Shown in pieces: positions 1 through 12,622 of a stretch of 64,000 nucleotides of DNA. Numbering within the stretch: the first letter of the stretch is position 1; the number at the start of each line of letters is the position of its first letter. A program made the translations under genes and the position numbers. Below the pieces are notes generated by a model. It was not told the origin of the DNA. It saw nothing but the letters and a program-made list of their open reading frames with translations, and made no database searches. This stretch comes from Helicobacter pullorum NCTC 12824 (GTDB taxonomy: Bacteria; Campylobacterota; Campylobacteria; Campylobacterales; Helicobacteraceae), in the NCBI RefSeq assembly GCF_017979475.1, contig NZ_JAERIT010000003.1, positions 149,721 through 213,720 on the forward strand. The letters are read 5' to 3'.

Positions 1-547
<547 letters not shown>

Positions 548-655
548 CAAGAGAAATAACTAAATATTCATTTATTTAGTTGAATGTAATTCTTTCCTGC
601 TTAGTTTTCAGAGATTATTTCTAGCTTTAAGTGCAAAAATCTTTGTTAAAAAGAG

Positions 656-732
<77 letters not shown>

Positions 733-737
733 TTGTT

Positions 738-813
738 GGGGAATTAGCTCAGCTGGGAGAGCGCCTGCTTTGCACGCAGGAGGTCAGCGGTTCGATCCCG
801 CTATTCTCCACCA
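738..813 (+). tRNA. tRNA-Ala (TGC anticodon)
   Basis: A 76-nt cloverleaf. The acceptor GGGGAAT pairs with ATTCTCC, the anticodon loop in CCTGCTTTGCACGCAGG carries TGC, the T-loop is GTTCGATCC, and CCA is encoded. It lies 5 nt after tRNA-Ile, the classic Ile-Ala spacer pair. Confidence 0.97.
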
Positions 814-818
814 ATATA

Positions 819-866
819 AAAGTCTAATGTGAGTTTTATTTGGTTTTAAAATTCACATTAGACTTT
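819..866 (+). other. Hairpin in the tRNA-Ala/23S spacer
   Basis: AAAGTCTAATGTGA (819-832) is exactly complementary to TCACATTAGACTTT (853-866), giving a 14-bp stem with a 20-nt loop just after tRNA-Ala. No U-tract follows, so it is more likely a precursor-processing or antitermination structure than a terminator. The role is inferred. Confidence 0.6.
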
Positions 867-1012
867 AAAAAGTCTATGTTATTTAACAACTCATTGTTCA
901 AGCCTATAATAAGTAAATAACTACAATCACGCAAATAATAACTAAAGATTTGCCTTAAAGTTTGTAATTGTATATTACATTCATTAAGGCAGTGGCGTTA
1001 GAATATAAAGTC

Positions 1013-3895
<2,883 letters not shown>

Positions 3896-4064
3896 TAAAG
3901 ACTTTAAAGCCACTGCCTTAATGAGTGTAAATACACTCTAAAGTTAATCTTAGTGAAACAAAGTGATAGTTATTTCTTATAGAGATTTAGAAGAATAGGA
4001 TTTAAATTTTTTAATTTTATCTTTTAAATGAATATAGGAAACAGATTATAGGTTTTTTACATTG

Positions 4065-4187
4065 TCATCTTCGTGCTAATAGAGAAGAGGTTCCACCTAG
4101 CTCCATTCCGAACCTAGAAGTTAAGCTCTTCTTCGCTGATGATACTGCAACTTTCAGATGTGGTAAAGTAGGACGGTGCGGAGATGA
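4065..4187 (+). rRNA. 5S ribosomal RNA
   Basis: About 120 nt containing the 5S core CCATTCCGAACCTAGAAGTT and the terminal pairing TCATCT/AGATGA. Flanking bases extend the stem: TTTTACATTG upstream (from 4054) pairs imperfectly with GAGAGTGTAAAA downstream, a likely precursor stem. It is the last gene of the rRNA operon. The ends are approximate. Confidence 0.93.
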
Positions 4188-4471
4188 GAGTGTAAAAAGA
4201 ACAATGGGTATATCTTTCAAAATTGCTCTTAATATCTATATTTACTCTAATCTTTCTAATTGCTTATTCTTGTTTGATATTGAGATTAAATATTTTATAA
4301 AACTACCCTATCTCTTTATTGCAATTATTTTATTTTTATTTTATCAACTTTATCTAAATTTAGTAGTATAATATCTTTTATGAATTTATAAATCAAAGAA
4401 TCTCTTTTAAAATTTCTTTTAAAAATGTTTTTCTTTGTTTGTAAATTTAAATATCTTATAAAGGACCCAAA

Positions 4472-4742
4472 ATGTCAAACAATCCTAATTCTTATAGTGT
4501 ATGGGGGGGGGGGGGCAAATAAGCCTTTAACTAACTCTTTAAATACTCTCATAAAATTCCTTTTCTTGTGAAGTGAGCTACAATTATGGCCTAATGTGGT
4601 TGGATTACACAAGATGTATTATGTCTTATCTTTATTTAATGAAAGTGGCAATACTTATCGAGACTTCAAGCAAAGCCCTTTTTTATATTCTCACCCCTCT
4701 GCTACGCATTTGTATATAATAGTCCTTCTTGATAGTGCTTGA
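4472..4742 (+). pseudogene. Phase-variable ORF relic with a 13-G tract
   Basis: An ATG at 4472 follows an AAGGA site (4461) and encodes a start MSNNPNSYSVWGGG before a run of 13 G (4503-4515). With 13 G the frame stops at 4520 after 16 codons. With 12 or 15 G it enters a reading frame (ANKPLTNSLNTL...) that runs to a TGA at 4569. The same frame stays open beyond that TGA (...LFNESGNTYRDFKQSPF...) until 4740-4742. I therefore read it as a once-longer contingency gene that has also acquired an in-frame stop and lost its 3' part. I do not recognise the family. Poly-G tracts of this length are the normal phase-variation device in Campylobacterota. Confidence 0.6.
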
Positions 4743-4782
4743 TGGTGTTGGATAAATATTACACTTCTTTCATTATTTCCTC

Positions 4783-4813
4783 TTGACAGACACTAGGTGT
4801 CAGGTTTTATAAT
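4783..4813 (+). promoter_or_regulatory. MerR-type promoter before the aldo/keto reductase
   Basis: TTGACA (4783-4788) and TATAAT (4808-4813) are separated by 19 bp, the long spacer typical of MerR-family-activated promoters. The spacer carries the dyad GACAC-TAG-GTGTC (4789-4801). A near copy lies at 15985-16015. A MerR-family gene is at 6507-6932 in the same apparent operon, so autoregulation is plausible. Confidence 0.65.
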
Positions 4814-4842
4814 GTCATTTTATTCTATATTAAGGACAAAGA

Positions 4843-5827
<985 letters not shown>

Positions 5828-5968
5828 GGCTAGCAATAATGCCAAATTAGCAATCAAGCAAGTTGATATGAAGCAAGTAAGCGTAAGTTGGCATAGCAAA
5901 TGGCTAGAAAAGCAGGGCAAAAATAGAAAGCTAAGCTACACATAAATTACACTATTTAAGGAGCGACA

Positions 5969-6451
5969 ATGCAAACACTACTACTTTTCGCACATAGTTA
6001 TTTTAAAGATTCTGTGGTAAATAAGGCATTGATAGAGGAGGCAAGTACGCTAGATTCTGTATGTGTGCAAAATCTTAGCCTCTTGTATCCAGACTATCAC
6101 ATCGATACAAAGGCTCAAATAAATCTTGTTAGAGAGGCACAAAGCATTATATGGCAATTTCCGCTTTTTTGGTATAGCGTCCCAGCCTTGCTAAAGCATT
6201 GGCAGGACGAGGTTCTAACTCCTATTTATAGAGAGCCTATCTTTGCAGATAAAGCCTTTGGTGTGATTACCACAATGGGCGGACATAAAAGCGATTATGA
6301 GGGTAGCAATGCAAGTATAGAGGAGTTATTAAAGCCTATATATTATGGTTTTGAGCGAAGAGCTATGCGTATAAAACCACCCTTTTGTATCTATGCAGAA
6401 AGCTTTAATGCCTTGCCATTTGAGGAGTATAAAAAGTATTTGTTGGGCTGA
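5969..6451 (+). CDS. NAD(P)H oxidoreductase, flavodoxin-like fold (KefF/YheR type)
   Basis: A cytoplasmic FMN-dependent quinone reductase-like protein of 160 residues. The N-terminus MQTLLLFAHSYFKDS is the first strand and phosphate loop of the flavodoxin-like fold. IIWQFPLFWYSVPALLKHWQDEVL (about residues 54-77) is the conserved P-x-W/F-W-x-x-P-x-x-L-K-x-W core of the family, and ITTMGG is the second flavin loop. An AAGGAG site precedes the ATG. It lies between the frameshifted aldo/keto reductase and the MerR regulator, which suggests a role in detoxifying quinones or other electrophiles. It is slightly shorter than usual, but no domain seems to be missing. Confidence 0.8.
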   Translation: MQTLLLFAHSYFKDSVVNKALIEEASTLDSVCVQNLSLLYPDYHIDTKAQINLVREAQSIIWQFPLFWYSVPALLKHWQDEVLTPIYREPIFADKAFGVITTMGGHKSDYEGSNASIEELLKPIYYGFERRAMRIKPPFCIYAESFNALPFEEYKKYLLG

Positions 6452-6506
6452 AATGCTTAGGTGGGCATTTATAGCAATTACTGCATTTAAACACTAAGGA
6501 GAGCGT

Positions 6507-6932
6507 ATGGCATACACAATCATCGAAGTAGAGAGAAAGACGGGCGTAGCCTCTAGGACGCTTAGATTTTGGGCGGATAAGGGGCTTTTTCCTTTTGTAC
6601 AAAAGGATAGCAATGGCGTGCGGTATTTTAGCGAAAAAGATGTGCAGTGGGTGTTTTGGATAGACTGCTATCGCCAAATTGGTATGAGTATAGAGGATAT
6701 CAAGCATTACATTACACTATGTGCTAAGGGCGAGAGCAGCGCACAAGAGCGATTAAAGATTATCCAAAGACAGAGGCAAAAAACGCTTGATGATATAGAA
6801 AAGCTTCAAGTAGTGCTAGAAAAGCTTGATTATAAGGTAGCATATTACAAAGAAATGATAGCCAAGCAAAAAGATGATATAAATCCTCTTAATCAAGAAT
6901 ATGTCAAACGCAAGAAAAGGGTGAAATTCTAG
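6507..6932 (+). CDS. MerR-family transcriptional regulator
   Basis: A 141-residue DNA-binding regulator. The N-terminal winged helix-turn-helix is clear: YTIIEVERKTGVASRTLRFW, then DKGLFPFVQ and NGVRYFSEKDVQWV. The central part (GMSIEDIKHYITLCAKG) is the usual MerR second motif, followed by a dimerisation helix around residues 90-125. No cysteine pair for metal binding is visible in the C-terminal part, so an organic electrophile or redox signal (NmlR/AdhR-like) is more likely than a metal. It is probably co-transcribed with the two reductase genes before it. Two promoters with 19-bp spacers (4783 and 15985) are its candidate targets. Confidence 0.88.
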   Translation: MAYTIIEVERKTGVASRTLRFWADKGLFPFVQKDSNGVRYFSEKDVQWVFWIDCYRQIGMSIEDIKHYITLCAKGESSAQERLKIIQRQRQKTLDDIEKLQVVLEKLDYKVAYYKEMIAKQKDDINPLNQEYVKRKKRVKF

Positions 6933-7037
6933 GGCTATTTGTCTTTATCGTATGATTTTGTAGCTAGAGTTTGTGTATTTAAGCAGCCTTAGTGATTAAA
7001 TAGAAGCAAAAATGAATTTATGGCATTCAATAGGATT

Positions 7038-7685
7038 TCAAATCAATGAGAGTTGGGCTAATGTAAATCTCCAAAGTCCATAGGCTATGCCAAACATAAT
7101 AAGAGCGGTGATAAAATCTACAATTGCCCAAGTTTTGGGTGTTTGAAACCATAGCCTTGCTTTGTGAGAAAAAAACCCAAGACTTGCAAACCACATCAAT
7201 GATGCACTCATTGCCCCAACATAAAATATGATTTTTTGTGCAGAATCCAAAGTCAGTGAATACGCCCCTATCACAACTATAGTATCGATATACACATGGG
7301 GATTTAATAGCGTGATAGCAAGGGTTTGTAAAATAATACTACTTAGCGAGGTTGTGCGAGAATCTGGGCTAAGGCTTTTTAATGCTTTTGTTTTAAAAGC
7401 GGATTTAAGTGCCAAAAGTCCATAGCTTAGCACAAATAAAGTCCCCAAAGCACCAAGAGTGATAGTAAGATAGGGGTTTTGACTAAAAATTCCTGCTACA
7501 CCAAATACGCCAAGTGCGATAAGCACTACATCACACGCTATGCACACAAGACAAACAGCAAGGATATGGTTTTTCATAATGCCTTGTTTTAGCACAAAGA
7601 CATTCTGTGCCCCAATGGCTGCAAAGAGCGAAAAAGAGAGCGCAAAACCTTGTAATAAGATAGAGAGATTCATTGCATTATTCAA
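7038..7685 (-). CDS. LysE/ArgO-family amino-acid exporter
   Basis: An inner-membrane exporter of 215 residues with about six hydrophobic segments. The N-terminus (LLQGFALSFSLFAAIGAQNVFVLKQG) holds the family's G-x-x-N-x-x-V motif, and the loop NPHVYIDT near residue 128 matches the conserved N-P-x-x-x-D/x-x element. Members export lysine, arginine or related basic amino acids. The gene overlaps the end of the ureohydrolase-like gene by 8 nt and is last in a ridA-ureohydrolase-lysE operon. The context suggests export of arginine or of a product of the upstream enzyme. The substrate is not proven. Confidence 0.88.
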   Translation of the reverse strand: MNNAMNLSILLQGFALSFSLFAAIGAQNVFVLKQGIMKNHILAVCLVCIACDVVLIALGVFGVAGIFSQNPYLTITLGALGTLFVLSYGLLALKSAFKTKALKSLSPDSRTTSLSSIILQTLAITLLNPHVYIDTIVVIGAYSLTLDSAQKIIFYVGAMSASLMWFASLGFFSHKARLWFQTPKTWAIVDFITALIMFGIAYGLWRFTLAQLSLI

Positions 7686-8547
7686 ATAACGGCAGCTCCC
7701 TCATCATATTTCTTAGCTTTATCGCCACCCTTGGCATATGCTCGGCTATGCTTAGTCCTACTAAATCATAGTTTGTGTTTATGGCATTGATGAGATTTAC
7801 TACCTCGGCTATCTTTAGCCCGTTTTCTACTACGCCAACCGCCATTATAAGCTCACTAGGATCTAGCACATCTAAGTCAAAATGCACCACCACCTTAGAT
7901 TTGCCTCTGCTTTTAAGCCATTCTAAGAGCTTTGTAGAATCTCTTGATTCCTCTGGGCTTAAGTATTTTACCCCTATTTCCTCACATCGCTCTTTTTTGC
8001 CCTCAAAGTCTCGCACACCCACAAGGATAGAATCTTTAGGGCTAAAATGAGCGGGTAAAATTCTAGCTATGCCATCTGTGTCAATCAGCCCAAAACAAGC
8101 TGCTAACGCCATAGCGTGGTATCCCTCATAACTATCGCCTTGTAGATTCAAATCCTTATGTGCATCTATCCACACGATAGCCACATCGTCGCTATATTTG
8201 TGTGCAAGATAGCTAAAAGGCACGATAGATACAGAACACTCACCCCCAAGTGTTAGAATCTTATCAGGCTTTTGTGTGTTTAAAATCTCTAATGCCGCCT
8301 TGCTTTGCGCAACAATCTCATCATAGTTTAAAATGCCATTTTTGGATTCTCGCACGCCAGATTTTGGATATTCAAGCGAGATAGGCACTTTGGCGGTTTT
8401 GCTAGTTATATTTTTAGGGGCTAAAAACTCCAAAAGCTCCGCACCCAAATAATAGCCCAAGCTAGAATCCTTTTTACTTAGCTCCGGCACTAATCTTGCT
8501 ATATCACCGCCTTGCCATTGCGGATAGAGTAGTCTTAAGGTGTTCAT
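7678..8547 (-). CDS. Arginase/agmatinase-family ureohydrolase
   Basis: A ureohydrolase-superfamily enzyme of 289 residues, expected to bind a dinuclear manganese centre and hydrolyse a guanidino compound. DAHKD (residues 128-132) and the D-x-D of FDLDVLDP (D224, D226) match the metal-binding motifs. The first motif, usually GGDHS with a metal-binding His, reads GGECS (101-105), so one metal ligand is replaced by Cys. This points away from classical arginase toward a divergent or unusual subgroup. The start overlaps the end of the RidA gene by 4 nt, and the exporter follows. Substrates could be arginine, agmatine or another guanidino or formimino compound. Confidence 0.8.
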   Translation of the reverse strand: MNTLRLLYPQWQGGDIARLVPELSKKDSSLGYYLGAELLEFLAPKNITSKTAKVPISLEYPKSGVRESKNGILNYDEIVAQSKAALEILNTQKPDKILTLGGECSVSIVPFSYLAHKYSDDVAIVWIDAHKDLNLQGDSYEGYHAMALAACFGLIDTDGIARILPAHFSPKDSILVGVRDFEGKKERCEEIGVKYLSPEESRDSTKLLEWLKSRGKSKVVVHFDLDVLDPSELIMAVGVVENGLKIAEVVNLINAINTNYDLVGLSIAEHMPRVAIKLRNMMRELPLFE

Positions 8548-8972
8548 TTTCTAGCCCCTTTATATGCCTCTACCACGACTTCCACACGCATTTGTGGTAA
8601 TCCAAGCCCAGCGACTTGCACCATAGTCCATAGTGGTGGTATTTGACAACGCTTTTTAAATTGAGAAGCCATAAGCTCATTTATCTCATCTGTTATCTTG
8701 CCTGTGAGATATATCGTTACGCTATATACTTCACTCCAGCTACTCCCAGCAGATTCTAAGACAAAGCCGACATTTTCAAAGGCTTGATTAATCTCATCTT
8801 TTAGCTCTTTATGTGGGAAGTTAAAATCTCTATCCCAGCCGCCTTGCCCTGAAATCTTTATAATCTTATCATCTATGATAACCGCCGTGCTAGCCCCAGA
8901 TTCTTTGAAATTATTACCAATTGCACCTTTTGGGTTATGCACCATTATGCCTTGCTTTTTTGATTCGCTCAT
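8544..8972 (-). CDS. RidA/YjgF-family protein
   Basis: A 142-residue RidA/YER057c-family protein. Family members hydrolyse reactive enamine/imine intermediates and act as trimers. Conserved parts include the strand IIKISGQGGWDRD and the C-terminal VQVAGLGLPQMRVEVVVEAY, where the Arg lies at the expected substrate-binding position. I chose the ATG at 8972 because a perfect AGGAGGT lies 4 nt before it (8977-8983). An in-frame ATG at 9065 would add 31 residues that look like a signal peptide (hydrophobic stretch ending AFA), so a periplasmic form cannot be excluded. It is the first gene of the operon with the ureohydrolase and the exporter. A regulatory element lies upstream at 9126-9180. Confidence 0.85.
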   Translation of the reverse strand: MSESKKQGIMVHNPKGAIGNNFKESGASTAVIIDDKIIKISGQGGWDRDFNFPHKELKDEINQAFENVGFVLESAGSSWSEVYSVTIYLTGKITDEINELMASQFKKRCQIPPLWTMVQVAGLGLPQMRVEVVVEAYKGARK

Positions 8973-9125
8973 TACTACCTCCTTTGCAAATGCGTGAAAA
9001 CTTAGAATCTGTATGCCAACAAATAATGTAAAACTATGCAGAATCTGCATTGTGTGCTTGTGCATTCTAAAACCTTTGTATCAACATAAAGCACAATGGT
9101 AGCAAATTCTATCAATAAAGTAAAT

Positions 9126-9180
9126 ATGCACTTTTTTGTAATAAACTATAAAATTTGTAATATACTATACTTTTGGAAAG
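9126..9180. promoter_or_regulatory. 55-bp conserved element, copy A
   Basis: A 55-bp stretch that is nearly the same as 12107-12161, with no gaps. Both begin ATGCACTTTTTTGTAATA and contain TGTAATATACTATACTTTT. This copy lies upstream of the RidA-ureohydrolase-LysE operon (minus strand). Copy B lies between the aldo/keto reductase and hxlR-family genes. It is a candidate operator for the HxlR-family regulator at 12194. Confidence 0.6.
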
Positions 9181-9232
9181 TTAAAAAGATATAGTTTATC
9201 AATAACTTTGCATAATGCCAAAATAACAACTT

Positions 9233-10498
9233 TTATGATATTTGTTTTTTGTGTATTTTGCCAATTATTACTGTTAAGATTCCCAAAAGCACCATATACC
9301 AACCAAGTGCTAGAATCTGTCCGCTTTCCTTTGCCCATGCAAAAAATATAGGCGTTAGCCCACCAAAGAGAGCATAAGAAATATTATATGCAAAGGAAAT
9401 TCCGCTATATCGGATAGTTGCTGGGAAGCTTTGTGTCATCACAATGGGCGTAAAAACCATAAGCCCCGCACTAAATGCCATAAGATAGTATAAAAGCAAT
9501 AGCACATCAAGAGGCATATTCCCATAATTTACACTGCAATAAAAGCCTAAGGCAAATACCGCCAAAGCAATGCCAAAAAGCAAACTCACCCTTGCCACTC
9601 CAAGCTTATCGCTAATAATCCCTGCAAAGACATTGCCAGAAGCAAGAAAAAATATCGCGATAATTTGATAGATGACTTTTGAGATGGGATTGAGGTTAAA
9701 CACTTCGCCTAAGAGATTTGGGGTCAAAAGCACGGTTATCACGACACAGCCTGTCAAAATCCAAGTGCTAAAAAAGGATTTTATCACGCTAAATTGTGAA
9801 GTTCTAAACACTTCTTTGATAGGGAGATTCTGTGTTTGCTTGAGGGCTAGAATCTCTTGAAATACTGGCGTTTCATTCAAAAATTTTCGCAAAAAGAGTG
9901 AGATAATCCCAAAAATCCCCCCAAGGATAAAGGGTATCCGCCATGCGTATTCCCAAATCTCTTCTTGAGTAAAACTCGCATTGACTGCAAGCGTAACGAT
10001 ACTGCCAAGCAAGATTCCAGAAACTACAGCACTTGTAAAGATTCCAAGATGAAAGCCTAGTGATTGTTGATTGCTATGCTCATAGACAAATACCCACGCT
10101 CCTGGTAGCTCTCCACCAATAGCAATGCCTTGCAAGATTCGAATTACCAAAAGGGCGATAGGTGCAGCATAGCCGATACTTTCAAAGGTTGGCATAAGCC
10201 CTAGTGCAAAGGTTGGAATCACCATAAGCAAAATAGAGAGCATAAACATCTTTTTGCGTCCGCTTTTATCCCCAAAATGTGCCATAATGATCCCACCTAA
10301 GGGTCTTGCAAAGTAGCCCGCTGCAAATGCTCCATAGGTATTTATGCTTGCCCAAAAGGGGCTAAGTGTGCTTGGGAAAAAGAGGCTAGAAATCACTTGC
10401 GTAAAAAATACAAAAATAATGAAGTCATAAAACTCCAGCATTCCGCCAAGTGAGCTTAAGCCTAGGACTTTGATTTCATCTTTTTTGAGTTTTGCCAT
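9233..10498 (-). CDS. MFS transporter, metabolite:H+ symporter (MHS) type
   Basis: A 421-residue inner-membrane transporter with about 12 hydrophobic segments. The start (SSLGGMLEFYDFIIFVFF) and the segment RPLGGIIMAHFGDKSGRKK are signatures of the MHS branch (ProP, ShiA, KgtP), and LQGIAIGGELPGAWVFVYEH is the matching helix 4-5 motif. Substrates in this branch are organic acids, proline/betaine, shikimate or similar. Nothing in the sequence fixes the substrate. It lies between the ridA operon and mdaB on the same strand, but with gaps of more than 100 bp on either side, so it may have its own promoter. Confidence 0.85.
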   Translation of the reverse strand: MAKLKKDEIKVLGLSSLGGMLEFYDFIIFVFFTQVISSLFFPSTLSPFWASINTYGAFAAGYFARPLGGIIMAHFGDKSGRKKMFMLSILLMVIPTFALGLMPTFESIGYAAPIALLVIRILQGIAIGGELPGAWVFVYEHSNQQSLGFHLGIFTSAVVSGILLGSIVTLAVNASFTQEEIWEYAWRIPFILGGIFGIISLFLRKFLNETPVFQEILALKQTQNLPIKEVFRTSQFSVIKSFFSTWILTGCVVITVLLTPNLLGEVFNLNPISKVIYQIIAIFFLASGNVFAGIISDKLGVARVSLLFGIALAVFALGFYCSVNYGNMPLDVLLLLYYLMAFSAGLMVFTPIVMTQSFPATIRYSGISFAYNISYALFGGLTPIFFAWAKESGQILALGWYMVLLGILTVIIGKIHKKQIS

Positions 10499-10601
10499 TT
10501 TGCTTCCTGTGCATTTATTTTAAGATGAAATTATAATACAAAATAATCCACAATACCATTTAAAGGGACGCATTAACAAGATAAATGCACAATGGGCTTA
10601 G

Positions 10602-11186
10602 TTATAGGGCAAACACTTTTTGCAAATGTGTCTTATAATCTGCTTTGTATTTTTCAAAATCTGGGTCTTTATGCACATCATTACACATAAAGCTAGGTAA
10701 AGCCTGCATACCCATAAATTCGTGTGCCTTATGCAAATGGAAAAGCAATCCATCAATGCCTTGAGATTCAAAAAACTGCCCAGATTCTGTAAATGCTTCT
10801 AGGGGTGCATTCCAAGTTGTGCCAAAGAGATATTGTTTGCCCTGTGCTAGTCCCCCACTACCATATTTTTTACTAGGATCTTGCTTACTTCTGCCATCAT
10901 TGGCATAGAGCTTGGTATGTCCAGCATACAGCACTTCATCTATGTATTTTTTCACAATCCATGGCTCACCCATCCACCAGCCCGGAAACTGCCATATCCA
11001 TACATCAGAATCTAGGAGCTTTTGGAGTTCGGCTTCCACCTCATAACCCTTGTCTATATGCGTCTCAAGCACCTTTAGCCCTAGAGATTCTAAAGTCTCT
11101 TTTGCTACATTATGCAGTGCCTCATTAAGCTTACCACCAGATTCACCAAAGGCTTTACCGCCATTTAATAAAAGTATTGTTTGCAT
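10602..11186 (-). CDS. mdaB: MdaB-like NADPH quinone reductase
   Basis: A 194-residue FAD-dependent quinone reductase of the MdaB family (modulator of drug activity B). In Helicobacter, MdaB reduces quinones by two electrons and supports oxidative-stress resistance. The flavodoxin-like core is clear: MQTILLLNGGKAFGESGGKL, then VWIWQFPGWWMGEPWIVKKYID, and the FGTTWNAPLEAF flavin loop. The length fits the family. It starts 9 nt after the stop of the aldo/keto reductase on the same strand, so the two are probably one transcript running from the HxlR-controlled promoter. Confidence 0.92.
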   Translation of the reverse strand: MQTILLLNGGKAFGESGGKLNEALHNVAKETLESLGLKVLETHIDKGYEVEAELQKLLDSDVWIWQFPGWWMGEPWIVKKYIDEVLYAGHTKLYANDGRSKQDPSKKYGSGGLAQGKQYLFGTTWNAPLEAFTESGQFFESQGIDGLLFHLHKAHEFMGMQALPSFMCNDVHKDPDFEKYKADYKTHLQKVFAL

Positions 11187-11195
11187 AGTTTTTCC

Positions 11196-12041
11196 TTATT
11201 GTTTCATATAATTAGCAAGCATTTTCACACTTTCCACATCTCTGTGGTTTATAAAGTAGGTTTTATTTTCATCGAGTTTTGCAATCATTTCCATATCGCT
11301 AGAATCTAGCTCAAAGTCAAAAACATTAAAATTCTCTCTCATACGCTCTTTGCGTAAAGTCTTTGGAATCACTGCGATTTCTCTTTGGATAAGCCAGCGT
11401 AAAATCACTTGTGCCACGCTTTTGCCATATTTTGCCCCGATATTTTGCAAAGTAGAGTTTGTAAAAATATCATTTTTCCCTTCAGCAAAGGACGCCCACG
11501 ATTGCATAGCAATGCCATATTCTTTTAGGATTTTTTGCTCCTCTTGCTTTTGAAAAAACGGGTGGCATTCTATTTGATTAAGTGCAGGGATAATCTCATT
11601 ATGAAGGCAAAAATCCGTGATTCTATCGCTATAAAAATTACTTACTCCAATGGCTTTGATTTTGCCTTCTTTATAGAGTTTGCTTAAGCTTCGCCATGCC
11701 CCATAGAGGTCGTTATAGGGTTGGTGGATAAGATAGAGGTCAAGATACTCTAGTCCTAATTTTTGCATTGAAGATTCAAAGGCTTTTATTGCTTGTGCCT
11801 CGCTCACATCATCAATCCAAAGCTTTGTAGTGATAAAAAGCTCTTCGCGTTTTATCCCACTTGATTTGATTGCTGCACCTACGGCTTCTTCATTTCTATA
11901 CGCTGCGGCAGTATCGATGAGGCGATACCCCACTTCTAGAGCATCTTCTACGCATTTTTGTGTTTCTTTTGGGTCGATTTGAAAAACGCCATAGCCTAAG
12001 ATTGGCATTTTTACACCATTATTTAAAGTGATGGTTTGCAT
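11196..12041 (-). CDS. Aldo/keto reductase (AKR5-like)
   Basis: A 281-residue NADPH-dependent aldo/keto reductase of the 2,5-diketogluconate/methylglyoxal reductase type. The catalytic tetrad is intact: Asp and Tyr in YRLIDTAAAYRNEE, Lys in FITTKLW, His in YLIHQPYND. IGVSNF and the cofactor-binding VIPKTLRKERMREN are also present. It is transcribed divergently from the HxlR-family gene, with mdaB downstream. The set looks like a response to aldehydes, quinones or similar electrophiles. It belongs to a different aldo/keto reductase subfamily from the frameshifted one at 4843. Confidence 0.92.
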   Translation of the reverse strand: MQTITLNNGVKMPILGYGVFQIDPKETQKCVEDALEVGYRLIDTAAAYRNEEAVGAAIKSSGIKREELFITTKLWIDDVSEAQAIKAFESSMQKLGLEYLDLYLIHQPYNDLYGAWRSLSKLYKEGKIKAIGVSNFYSDRITDFCLHNEIIPALNQIECHPFFQKQEEQKILKEYGIAMQSWASFAEGKNDIFTNSTLQNIGAKYGKSVAQVILRWLIQREIAVIPKTLRKERMRENFNVFDFELDSSDMEMIAKLDENKTYFINHRDVESVKMLANYMKQ

Positions 12042-12074
12042 TGTGTTTCCTTGAACTTGAAATTTGTGATGAAA

Positions 12075-12104
12075 TTATAATCTTTTTAATATTTTTGTGT
12101 CAAG
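12075..12104 (-). promoter_or_regulatory. Promoter of the aldo/keto reductase-mdaB unit
   Basis: On the minus strand TTGACA (12104-12099) and TATAAT (12080-12075) are 18 bp apart, about 34 nt before the ATG at 12041. The conserved element at 12107-12161 lies directly upstream of the -35 box. Confidence 0.6.
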
Positions 12105-12106
12105 AA

Positions 12107-12161
12107 TGCACTTTTTTGTAATATAATATCATTTATGTAATATACTATACTTTTACATAGT
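12107..12161. promoter_or_regulatory. 55-bp conserved element, copy B
   Basis: The partner of 9126-9180, the same length and mostly identical. It lies between the divergent aldo/keto reductase (-35 at 12099-12104) and the HxlR-family gene (start 12194), where an autoregulatory HxlR operator would be expected. The shared core TATACTATACTTTT contains short TACT-type half sites similar to those bound by HxlR/YodB-type repressors. That reading is inferred. Confidence 0.6.
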
Positions 12162-12193
12162 TTAATTACATAGTTTCAATGTTGGAGTATATT

Positions 12194-12622
12194 ATGGCAA
12201 AACGCAAAAAAGATTCAGAAATTCACTTAGATATCACAGAAGAAAAAAGACAAAAGTTAGAATCTTATCATTGCACGATAGAAGCGGGGATTGCGATGAT
12301 TGGAGGCAAGTATAAAATAATGATTATTTATCATTTGATGAAAGGGGCATTGCGATACAACCAAATTGCTAAAGCCCTGCCAAACGCCACGCCTAAAATG
12401 CTTTCTCAACAGCTAAAAGAGCTAGAATCTGATGGTATCATCACCCGCACACTCTATCCTGTCGTGCCGCCAAAGACGGAGTATTCACTCACAAGATTAG
12501 GAGAGGCTCTAAAGCCTGTGATAGAATCTCTATGTGCTTGGTCGCAGGGGTATTATGAGGCTTGCGGTGTTGAAGATATACACAAAAGTGAATTGCCCGA
12601 TAAAACTAACTGCCCCAAATAA
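12194..12622 (+). CDS. HxlR-family transcriptional regulator
   Basis: A 142-residue winged-helix regulator. The family core is intact: IEAGIAMIGGKYKIMIIYHL, RYNQIAKALPNATPKMLSQQLKELESDGIITRTLYPVVPPKTEYSLTRLG (given in parts), and the C-terminal helix ALKPVIESLCAWSQGY. I prefer the ATG at 12194 because GGAG lies 6 nt before it; an ATG at 12179 would add five residues. Cys in the N-terminal part (SYHCTIEAG) is in the position used for redox or electrophile sensing in several HxlR/DUF24 proteins. It is divergent from the aldo/keto reductase-mdaB genes and probably controls them. Confidence 0.9.
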   Translation: MAKRKKDSEIHLDITEEKRQKLESYHCTIEAGIAMIGGKYKIMIIYHLMKGALRYNQIAKALPNATPKMLSQQLKELESDGIITRTLYPVVPPKTEYSLTRLGEALKPVIESLCAWSQGYYEACGVEDIHKSELPDKTNCPK

